A stretch of 64,000 nucleotides of DNA, from assembly GCF_030817495.1 (NCBI RefSeq), contig NZ_JAUSZK010000001.1:2335001-2399000 (forward strand), in the 5' to 3' direction. The first letter of the stretch is position 1. Every line of letters begins with the position of its first letter. Below are positions 53,962 through 60,709 of this stretch, one piece after another. Below the pieces are notes generated by a model. That model made no database searches, was not told where the DNA came from, and worked only from the letters and a program-made list of their open reading frames with translations. Origin of the DNA: Streptomyces sp. V3I7. GTDB lineage: Bacteria; Actinomycetota; Actinomycetes; Streptomycetales; Streptomycetaceae. The translations under genes were made by a program, and so were the position numbers.

Positions 53962-54201
53962 TCAGTAGTTGCCGCAGGGGTTGCCGAACGCCGGGTTCAG
54001 CAGCGCGATGACGTTGACGGTGTTGCCACAGACGTTGACCGGCACGTGGACCGGGACCTGGGCGACGTTGCCCGACGCAACGCCCGGGGATTGGGCGGCG
54101 CCGCCGTACGCGCCACTGTCGGCGGCGGCGGCACCGGCACCGCCGGCTACGGCCGCGACGGCAACGGTGGTCAGGGCCAGGCCCTTGGCGATACGCGACA
54201 T
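53962..54201 (-). CDS. Short chaplin (ChpF/ChpH-like)
   Basis: 79 residues from ATG 54199-54201. Signal peptide MSRIAKGLALTTVAVAAVAGGAGAAAADS, then a chaplin domain QSPGVASGNVAQVPVHVPVNVCGNTVNVIALLNPAFGNPCGNY with two Cys, which close a loop by disulphide. Position suggests ChpF; domain sequence alone does not separate it from ChpH. Confidence 0.92.
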   Translation of the reverse strand: MSRIAKGLALTTVAVAAVAGGAGAAAADSGAYGGAAQSPGVASGNVAQVPVHVPVNVCGNTVNVIALLNPAFGNPCGNY

Positions 54202-54394
54202 GGAGAAGTGCTCCTTGGGGGTCGGTCGGTCGAGAGGAACATCCGGGCGGTGATGCCCGGCGCTGTGTCAACGCGCTGTACCGCCGGGGGTTGTGCCGCC
54301 AAAGGAGTGATCTCCGGTCGGACCGGGCTGTGACCAGCACGAACGGCAGGGGCACGGTGGGCCCCCGGATCGCGCATGCCCCTGACAGGGAGCT

Positions 54395-54424
54395 GCCGGT
54401 GCGGAGGGAGAGGTCCGCACCGGC
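54395..54424. terminator. Hairpin in the gap between chaplin genes
   Basis: GCCGGTGCGGA (54395-54405) pairs with 54414-54424. A second hairpin lies nearer the long chaplin stop; together they form a tandem terminator. Confidence 0.7.
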
Positions 54425-54441
54425 GGGGTGCTTCGGTACAT

Positions 54442-54469
54442 GGGTGCCGGGCGTTGCCGTCCGGCACCC
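54442..54469. terminator. Hairpin after the long chaplin gene
   Basis: GGGTGCCGG (54442-54450) pairs with CCGGCACCC (54461-54469), 6 bases past the long chaplin stop on the minus strand. Confidence 0.75.
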
Positions 54470-54475
54470 GGTGGG

Positions 54476-55330
54476 TCACCTGTGGGAGCCGGCTCGGCCT
54501 CGGCGGTACAGGATCGTGCCGCCCGCGATCAGTGCGGCGCTGAGCGCGGAGGCCGCCAGCATCGCCTCGCTGCTGCTGCCGGTGTGCGGCAGGGTCGGCG
54601 GGTGGTGCCACGGGGGTGCCGAGGTGGGCGGCGCCGTCGTCGGTGGCGTCGTGGGCGGCCTCGTCGTGGGTGGCGGCGTGGTGGGGGGCTTCGTCGTCGG
54701 CGGCTTCGTCGGCGGCGGAGGTGTCGTCGGCGGCGGAGGTGTCGTCGGCGGCTTCGTCGTCGGCGGCTTCGTCGTCGGCGGCTTCGTGGTCGGCGGGGGG
54801 CTGGTGGGCGGCGGCGTCGTGCAGTCGTTGCCGTAGGCGGGGTTGAGCGCGCCGACGACGTCCACCGAGTTGCCGCAGACGTTCACCGGTACGTGGACGG
54901 GGACCTGCACGCTGTTGCCGGAGCCGATGCCGGGCGAGCCCGTCGCCTGGCCGGACGCCGAGGCGCCCGAGGAGCCGGTGGCGGTGCCGGCGGACGGCGT
55001 CTCGTGCGACCGGCTGCGCGGGCCGCCGCCGCTGCCGTGGCTCGCACCGCCGTGACGCGGGGTGCTCGCGGCGCTCTGCGGCGAACCGGAGCTATTGGCA
55101 CAGGAGTTGCCGAACGCCGGGTTGAGCGCGGCGGCCACGTCGACGGTGTTGCCGCAGGCGTTCACCGGCACGTTCACCGGCACCTGAACATTGTTGCCCG
55201 ACGCCACGCCGGGCGACCCCACGGCCGCTCCGTCCGCGTTCGAGTCGGCGAGCGCGGTACTGCCGTAGAGGGACAGAATGCTCGTCGCGGCGGCGGCCAC
55301 GACCACTCCCCTGCTCAGGGTCTGTCGCAA
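54476..55330 (-). CDS. Long, wall-anchored chaplin with two chaplin domains
   Basis: 284 residues from TTG 55328-55330 (AGGAAG 8 bases upstream; homologues also start MRQ). Signal peptide to about 28. Chaplin domain 1 lies at about 38-78 (GSPGVASGNNVQVPVNVPVNACG, C59, C77) and domain 2 at about 131-170 (GSPGIGSGNSVQVPVHVPVNVCG, C152, C170). A long Pro-Thr-Lys repeat (PPTTKPPTTKPP style, about 173-240) spans the wall. A sorting signal LPHTG (247-251), a hydrophobic helix and RRGRAGSHR finish it. Long chaplins (ChpA-C) anchor the surface film to peptidoglycan. The position suggests ChpA. Confidence 0.93.
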   Translation of the reverse strand: MRQTLSRGVVVAAAATSILSLYGSTALADSNADGAAVGSPGVASGNNVQVPVNVPVNACGNTVDVAAALNPAFGNSCANSSGSPQSAASTPRHGGASHGSGGGPRSRSHETPSAGTATGSSGASASGQATGSPGIGSGNSVQVPVHVPVNVCGNSVDVVGALNPAYGNDCTTPPPTSPPPTTKPPTTKPPTTKPPTTPPPPTTPPPPTKPPTTKPPTTPPPTTRPPTTPPTTAPPTSAPPWHHPPTLPHTGSSSEAMLAASALSAALIAGGTILYRRGRAGSHR

Positions 55331-55361
55331 TCTCGTTGTCTTCCTGCTTGAAGAAGTGGGG

Positions 55362-55409
55362 AGGCCGGCCCCGGAGCGAAGAATCGAATCGACGGTCCGA
55401 GGCCGGCCT
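55362..55409. terminator. Inverted repeat after the chpD-like gene
   Basis: AGGCCGGCC (55362-55370) and GGCCGGCCT (55401-55409) flank a 30-base loop in the gap between the chpD-like stop and the long chaplin start. It could attenuate read-through. Confidence 0.5.
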
Positions 55410-55441
55410 GGCACAGCCAGAGGCTGCGGTGTGTCGCGCCG

Positions 55442-55672
55442 TCAGCCGTTGTTGGCGCAGGCGTTGCCACCGGCGGGGTTCAGCAGACCGATGATGTCCA
55501 CCGTGAGGCCGCAGGCGTTGACGGGAATGTGCACGGGGACCTGGACGACGTTGCCGGACAGCACACCCGGGTTACCGACAGCGGCACCCGAGGCGTCGCC
55601 GTCCGCGAAGGCCGGGGCGGCCATACCGAGAGCCAGAATCGCACCCGCGACGACGGCAGCGGTCTTCTTCAT
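55442..55672 (-). CDS. chpD: Short chaplin (ChpD-like)
   Basis: 76 residues from ATG 55670-55672 (AAGGGAAAG upstream). Signal peptide MKKTAAVVAGAILALGMAAPAFA, then DGDASGAAVGNPGVLSGNVVQVPVHIPVNACGLTVDIIGLLNPAGGNACANNG by position, a single chaplin domain with two Cys. It lies between the long chaplin and the rodlins, the place of chpD in S. coelicolor. Confidence 0.9.
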   Translation of the reverse strand: MKKTAAVVAGAILALGMAAPAFADGDASGAAVGNPGVLSGNVVQVPVHIPVNACGLTVDIIGLLNPAGGNACANNG

Positions 55673-55872
55673 GAACTTTCCCTTCTCCGCGGTCATGCCT
55701 TGATGACGGCCGAAACCGAGCGGGAGCCTTGGACGCCCGCACCATGACCGACAGCTGTAAAACGAGGAATAGACCGCGGAGGAAACTACAGAACGCGAGC
55801 CGCGGGGTAATTCACTCGAACGCCTTCACAGAATTAACACGCAGGAAGGAGCGATTCACCCGGACGCAGAAG

Positions 55873-55917
55873 ACCGCCCGGGCGGTGGTGCATGAAACAC
55901 CACGCACGCCGGGCGGC
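55873..55917. terminator. Terminator of the minus-strand rodlin gene
   Basis: Interrupted stem CCGCCCGG / CCGGGCGG with inner GTGGTG / CACCAC, 19 bases after the rodlin stop at 55936. Confidence 0.8.
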
Positions 55918-55935
55918 CTTTACGGAGAATTCGGA

Positions 55936-56346
55936 TCAGCTGTTGCCGGTTCCGTTGCCGGACAGCGCCGAGATGTCGTCCAGGACGTGCGAGACCGGCT
56001 CGTCGCCCTTGGCCTGCGTGGAGTTCTCGGCGCACTGCTGGGTCTGCGGCGACGACAGGACGGGGATGTCCTGGACGGCGATCGGGATCGCGCCGAGGAC
56101 CGAGCCCACGTTGGCCTTGATCGGCGCCCCGACGCACAGCTTGTTCAGCGAGCCCTGGACCAAGGTGGCCTGGGGGCTCATGGAGCCGGACGTGGCCGCA
56201 TTGCCGAACGACTCGGCGGCACCGACGCCGCTGGCGGAGGAGGTGCCCTGGTCGTTGCCGGTGGCAAGCGCCTGCGGGGCGACCGCCGCCGACGCACCGA
56301 CGACGGACACGGCGACCGCCGCCACGGCCATTGCCTTCTTCAGCAT
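55936..56346 (-). CDS. rdlA: Rodlin (RdlA position)
   Basis: 136 residues from ATG 56344-56346. Signal peptide [28 protein letters not shown], then the rodlin pattern [59 protein letters not shown] and [18 protein letters not shown]. Two Cys. Rodlins assemble chaplin fibrils into the paired rodlet layer of aerial hyphae and spores. Divergent from the next rodlin across a 263-base gap, as rdlA/rdlB are in S. coelicolor. Confidence 0.93.
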   Translation of the reverse strand: MLKKAMAVAAVAVSVVGASAAVAPQALATGNDQGTSSASGVGAAESFGNAATSGSMSPQATLVQGSLNKLCVGAPIKANVGSVLGAIPIAVQDIPVLSSPQTQQCAENSTQAKGDEPVSHVLDDISALSGNGTGNS

Positions 56347-56609
56347 TTCGCTTTCCTTTCCTGGCTCCCAGCCAAGATGCATGCATGTTCCTGCTGCCCC
56401 ATCAACCCGATCCACTCCGAATGGTTGCGGCGCGTCACTCGTTCGGATCGTGCAGTCACCGGAAAACCACGGAAATCCCGGGCTCTTACGGCGATCACCG
56501 TCAAGGCCGGTATGTGCGCCATTGGAGTGAACGACAGGAACCGAACCGGCCGCGGGCAGTTGAAACAGGACGCTCCGGTGGACGGGGTTTCTCCAGAAGG
56601 GAATCGCAA

Positions 56610-57020
56610 GTGATCAAGAAGGTTCTGGCTTCCGCCACGATCGCCGCCTCCGTCGTCGGTGTCTCGGCCGCGGCCGCCCCGCAGGCGCTGGCCACCGGCA
56701 ACGACCAGGGCACCAGCTCCGCGAGCGGTGTCGGTGCCAGCCAGGCGTTCGGCAACTCCTACACGACCGGCAACATGAGCCCGCAGATGGCGCTCATCCA
56801 GGGCTCCTTCAACAAGCCCTGCATCGGTCTGCCGGCCAAGGCCAACCTGGGCTCGCTCGTCGGCGCGATCCCGGTCGCCGTCCAGGACGTCCCGGTGCTG
56901 TCCTCCCCGCAGACCCAGCAGTGTGTCGAGAACTCGACGCAGGCCAAGGGCGACGAGGCGCTGTCGCACATCCTCCAGGACATCCCGATCCTGTCGGCGA
57001 ACGGCACCGGCAACAAGTGA
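56610..57020 (+). CDS. rdlB: Rodlin (RdlB position)
   Basis: 136 residues from GTG 56610 (AGAAGGGAATC upstream). Same design: signal peptide [74 protein letters not shown] and [21 protein letters not shown]. Divergent partner of the minus-strand rodlin. Followed by a strong hairpin, so transcribed apart from the third rodlin. Confidence 0.93.
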   Translation: MIKKVLASATIAASVVGVSAAAAPQALATGNDQGTSSASGVGASQAFGNSYTTGNMSPQMALIQGSFNKPCIGLPAKANLGSLVGAIPVAVQDVPVLSSPQTQQCVENSTQAKGDEALSHILQDIPILSANGTGNK

Positions 57021-57073
57021 CCTGACCGGCCCCCCGGGCCGGCCTGTCCCGGACCTCTTCCCGGGCTTCATCC

Positions 57074-57104
57074 AGCGGGCCGCCGATCCGATCGGCGGCC
57101 CGCT
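57074..57104. terminator. Terminator between two rodlin genes
   Basis: A perfect 14-bp stem AGCGGGCCGCCGAT (57074-57087) with its complement (57091-57104) and a 3-base loop. Confidence 0.88.
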
Positions 57105-57321
57105 GGGCTGCGTTCGGAGGGCCGACGCCCCTCCCCCTCCGGAGCCGCGCGGCTCCCGCTCCGGCCCCGTTCGGGAGCCGTTCCCCAACACCCAAGGGGC
57201 GCTTGTGACTTCATCCGACTGCGCTGGGCCGATCGGGTCACACGCCGCAACCCGGGGCGGGTCGAAACCGTTGACGATCATGCAACTCCCCCACGGAGTC
57301 CGCCATTCGAAGGGAACGAAC
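57105..57321. promoter_or_regulatory. Promoter region of the third rodlin gene
   Basis: 217 bases after the terminator with no gene. It must hold an independent promoter for the third rodlin. Ends in AAGGGAACGAAC, the ribosome binding site. Confidence 0.5.
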
Positions 57322-57732
57322 ATGAAGAAGCTGTGGGCAACCGCCGCTGTCGCCGCCTCGGTCGCCGGCCTCACGGCCGCGGCCGCCCCGCAGGCGCTCG
57401 CCACCGGTAACGACAACGGCACGTCCTCCGCCAGCGGCGTGAACGCCACGTCGGAGTTCGGCAACTCGGCCACCTCCGGTGACATGAGCCCCCAGCTGTC
57501 GCTGGTCCAGGGCTCGCTGAACAAGCCCTGCGTCGGCCTGCCGGCCAAGGCGAACGTCGGCTCGGTCGTCGGCCTGCTCGTCCCGGTCGCCGTCCAGGAC
57601 ATCCCGGTCCTGTCCTCGCCGCAGACCCAGCAGTGCACCGAGAACTCCACCCAGGCCAAGGGCGACGAGCCGCTCTCGCACATCCTGGACGACATCTCGG
57701 CGCTGTCTGCCAACGGCAACGGCAACAGCTGA
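57322..57732 (+). CDS. Third rodlin
   Basis: 136 residues from ATG 57322. Signal peptide [27 protein letters not shown], then [51 protein letters not shown] and [21 protein letters not shown]. The end ([13 protein letters not shown]) is closer to the minus-strand rodlin than to its tandem neighbour, so the duplication history is not a simple tandem copy. S. coelicolor has two rodlins; a third is additional. Confidence 0.92.
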   Translation: MKKLWATAAVAASVAGLTAAAAPQALATGNDNGTSSASGVNATSEFGNSATSGDMSPQLSLVQGSLNKPCVGLPAKANVGSVVGLLVPVAVQDIPVLSSPQTQQCTENSTQAKGDEPLSHILDDISALSANGNGNS

Positions 57733-57754
57733 GTCCTCCCGCGCTTGCCGCAGC

Positions 57755-57788
57755 ACGGCGGGTCACCGGTTTCCCGGTGACCCGCCGT
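57755..57788. terminator. Terminator between the third rodlin and the ligase
   Basis: A perfect 15-bp stem ACGGCGGGTCACCGG (57755-57769) with complement (57774-57788) and a 4-base loop, between convergent stops. Confidence 0.92.
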
Positions 57789-57823
57789 CGCGTTGTGCCG
57801 CCGTACACCGGCTCCGTCGTATG

Positions 57824-59743
57824 TCAGCGCCGGTACAGTTCCTCGATCTCCCGCGCGTACGCCGCCGTCACCGCGTGCCGCTTGACCTTGAGCGAGGGCG
57901 TGAGCAGCCCGTTGTCCTCGGTGAACTCCCCCTCGACCAGGACGAAGTCCCGGATCGACTCGGCGCGCGAGACGGCCGCGTTGGCATGGTCGACGGCGCG
58001 CTGCACCTCGGCGCGCAACCGCGGGTCCCCCACGAGCTCGGCCATCGGGGTGTCGGCGGGCAGCTTGCGGACGGCGAGCCAGTGGGCGACCGCCTCGGGG
58101 TCCAGGGTGATCAGGGCGGCGACGTAGGGGCGGTTGTCGCCGACGACGAGGCACTGGCCGACCGGGGCGCGGCTGCGCAGCCGGTCCTCCAGGACGGCGG
58201 GGGCGACGTTCTTGCCGCCGGAGGTGACGAGGATGTCCTTCTTGCGGCCGGTGATCGTGAGGTAGCCGTCGGCGTCGAGGGAGCCGAGGTCGCCACTGGC
58301 GAACCACGCGTCCCTGAGCACCGCGTCCGTCGCGGCCGGGTTGTTCCAGTACGCCCCGAAGACGAGCCCGCCCTTGATGAGCACCTCGCCGTCGTCGGCG
58401 ATGCGGACGGCCGCGCCGGGGACGGGCTGGCCGACCGTGCCGGGGCGGGGTTTCAGCGGGGGGACCACGGTGGCGGCGGCGGTGGTCTCGGTGAGGCCGT
58501 AGCCCTCGTAGACGATGATTCCGGCGGCGTAGAAGAAGAGGTTGAGGTCGCGATCGAGCGGGGAGCCGCCGCTGATGGCGTAGCGCATGCGGCCGCCGAG
58601 TTCCCTGCGGATACGCCGGTAGACCAGCAGGTCGTACAGGGCCCAGGCGGCGTACAGGCCGGGGCCGGGGCCCTTGCCGGTGCCCAGGAACTTGCGCAGG
58701 TAGGCCTCGCCGAAGCGGACCGCGACGCGCTCGGCGCGGTCGAAGGAGGCGCCGCGGCCGATCTTCTCGGCGGTCGCGCGCCCGGTGTCGTGGATCCTCT
58801 CGAAGAGGTACGGCACCCCGACCAGGAAGGTCGGCCGGAACTCCCTTAGCGCTGGCCGCAGTTCGTCGGGCGTGACGCTGGGGAAGTGGCCGGTCTCGAT
58901 GCGGGCCATCAGGCAGGCGATCTGGAGGGTGCGGCCCATGATGTGGGCGAGCGGCAGGAACAGCAGGGTCGACGCGGTCTGGCCGGTGACCGCCTTGAAG
59001 ACGGGGTGGAGCAGTTCGACCGTGTTGGCCGCCTCGGCGTGCAGGTTGCCGTGGGTGAGGACGCAGCCCTTGGGGCGGCCGGTGGTGCCGGAGGTGTAGC
59101 AGATCGTGGCGATGGTGCCCGGGGTCAGGGCGGCACGGCGCCGGGTGACCTCCTCGTCGGAGATCTCCCGGCCGAGCTCGGTGAGTTCGGCGAGGGCGCC
59201 CTCGTCGAGGGTCCACACGCGCGGGCGTTCGGGGTGGCTCGCGGTGCTGGCGGTGACCGTGGCGGTGTGCTCGGCGGTCTCGGTGACGACGTACCGGGCG
59301 CCGGAGTCGCGGACGATCCACTCCACCTGCTCGGCGGAGGAGGTGGCGTAGACGGGCACGGTCCGGCCGCCGGCCGCCCAGATCGCGAAGTCGAGGACGG
59401 TCCACTCGTAGCGGGTGCGGGACATGAGCGCGACGCGGCCGCCCGCTTCGAGGCCGACCGCGATCAGGCCCTTGGCGGCGGCCAGGACGTCGGCGGCGAA
59501 GGCGGCCGCGGTGACCGGCCGCCAGGTGCCGCCCTCGCGGCGGCGCAGGACCACCGTATCCGGGGCCTCGGCGGCGTTGGTGAAGGGCAGGTCGGCCATG
59601 GAGCCCTTCGCCGGGGCCGGGACGAGGGCCGGGGTACGGGCCTCGCGCACGACGCCGTACTCGTCCCTGAGGGTCTCCACCCGGACGCGGGCCGCCAGGT
59701 CGGCGCGCTGTGCGGCCCGCTTCAGATCCCTGCGTACGCCCAT
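57824..59743 (-). CDS. Long-chain fatty acid-CoA ligase (AMP-binding)
   Basis: 639 residues from ATG 59741-59743. Activates fatty acids to acyl-CoA through an acyl-adenylate. Motifs: the P-loop ICYTSGTTGRPKGC (about 215), GYGLTETTAAATV, and SGDLGSLDADGYLTITGRKKDILVTSGGKNVAP (the GD and GRKKD hinge motifs). The N-terminus carries a basic helical extension. FadD15-like in length. A GTG at 59800 adds 19 residues and is less likely. Cytosolic or membrane-peripheral; chain length not deducible. Confidence 0.93.
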   Translation of the reverse strand: MGVRRDLKRAAQRADLAARVRVETLRDEYGVVREARTPALVPAPAKGSMADLPFTNAAEAPDTVVLRRREGGTWRPVTAAAFAADVLAAAKGLIAVGLEAGGRVALMSRTRYEWTVLDFAIWAAGGRTVPVYATSSAEQVEWIVRDSGARYVVTETAEHTATVTASTASHPERPRVWTLDEGALAELTELGREISDEEVTRRRAALTPGTIATICYTSGTTGRPKGCVLTHGNLHAEAANTVELLHPVFKAVTGQTASTLLFLPLAHIMGRTLQIACLMARIETGHFPSVTPDELRPALREFRPTFLVGVPYLFERIHDTGRATAEKIGRGASFDRAERVAVRFGEAYLRKFLGTGKGPGPGLYAAWALYDLLVYRRIRRELGGRMRYAISGGSPLDRDLNLFFYAAGIIVYEGYGLTETTAAATVVPPLKPRPGTVGQPVPGAAVRIADDGEVLIKGGLVFGAYWNNPAATDAVLRDAWFASGDLGSLDADGYLTITGRKKDILVTSGGKNVAPAVLEDRLRSRAPVGQCLVVGDNRPYVAALITLDPEAVAHWLAVRKLPADTPMAELVGDPRLRAEVQRAVDHANAAVSRAESIRDFVLVEGEFTEDNGLLTPSLKVKRHAVTAAYAREIEELYRR

Positions 59744-59842
59744 GACGGCTCCCGGTCGTGGCTGACGGTGACGTACTGCCCGGGAGGCCAACCTACTCAC
59801 GCGTAGGCGTGGGTCAATGGATCCGACAGCGCCACCGGTGTC

Positions 59843-60709
59843 TCAGGAGACGATGTCCTTGCGGGCGAAGCCCCTGAAGGCCAGGGCGAACAGCACGAGC
59901 GCGTACGTCACCGAGACCGAGGTGCCCTGGATCATGCCGGACCACTCGGGGTGCGGCTGTACGGCGTCGGCCCAGGCGAACTGCCAGTGCGCGGGCAGGA
60001 AGTCGCGCCAGTCGCCGAGGGCGGTGACGGCGTCCAGGACGTTGCCGACGATGGTCAGACCGACCGCTCCGCCGACCGCGCCGAGCGGGGCGTCGGTCCT
60101 GGTCGACAGCCAGAACGCCAGAGCGGCGGTGACCAGTTGGGACACGAAGACGTACGCCGTGATCACCACGAGCCGCTGGGCGGCGGTGCCCGCGTCGAGC
60201 GCGCCGCCGGTGGGGATCTGCAGCGGGCCCCAGCCGTAGGCGGCCGTGCCGACGGCGAGCGCGACGAGCGGCAGCAGCACCATCGCGGCCAGGCTGAGCC
60301 CGAGCCCCACGGTGAGCTTGGACCACAGCAGCCGGGCCCGGGGCACGGGCGCGGCCAGCAGATAGCGCAGGGAGGACCAGCCGGCCTCGGAGGCCACCGT
60401 GTCCCCGCAGAACAGGGCGATGGGGATGACGAGGAGGAAGCCCGCCGACACGAACAGGTTCACCGCGGCGAAGTTGGCGCCGGACGCGGTGGCCGTGTCC
60501 AAGAGCGTGATGCGGTTGTTGCGGCCACCCGGGTCGCCGCCGATCGCGAAGGCGAGAAGCAGCACGAAGGGCAGGGCGGTGAGGATCGCGCCCATGACCA
60601 GCGTGCGGCGGCGCTTCAGCTGGCGGGCCAGCTCGACCCGCAGCGGCAGGGTGTGTCCGGGCCGGTAGCCGGGGGCCACCTCCGCCGAGGGCTCGGCGAG
60701 GGTGCTCAT
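59843..60709 (-). CDS. ABC transporter permease (ABC-2/NosY type)
   Basis: 288 residues from ATG 60707-60709, overlapping the stop of the fused hydrolase-ABC gene (ATGA). Six membrane segments are visible: TLVMGAILTALPFVLLLAFAIGG, LFVSAGFLLVIPIALFCG, LSLAAMVLLPLVALAVG, LVVITAYVFVSQLVTAALAFWLS, LGAVGGAVGLTIVGNVLDAV and VSVTYALVLFALAFRGF. The SLRYLLAAPVPRARLL segment is the usual coupling region of such permeases. It forms the transporter with the ATPase encoded just upstream. Likely an exporter; substrate unknown. Confidence 0.88.
   Translation of the reverse strand: MSTLAEPSAEVAPGYRPGHTLPLRVELARQLKRRRTLVMGAILTALPFVLLLAFAIGGDPGGRNNRITLLDTATASGANFAAVNLFVSAGFLLVIPIALFCGDTVASEAGWSSLRYLLAAPVPRARLLWSKLTVGLGLSLAAMVLLPLVALAVGTAAYGWGPLQIPTGGALDAGTAAQRLVVITAYVFVSQLVTAALAFWLSTRTDAPLGAVGGAVGLTIVGNVLDAVTALGDWRDFLPAHWQFAWADAVQPHPEWSGMIQGTSVSVTYALVLFALAFRGFARKDIVS

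Noticed and set aside
56340..59405. 1021-codon minus-strand frame across two rodlins and the ligase
   Set aside because: Overlaps rodlin genes and the AMP-ligase in another frame; Arg/Pro-rich and motif-free.
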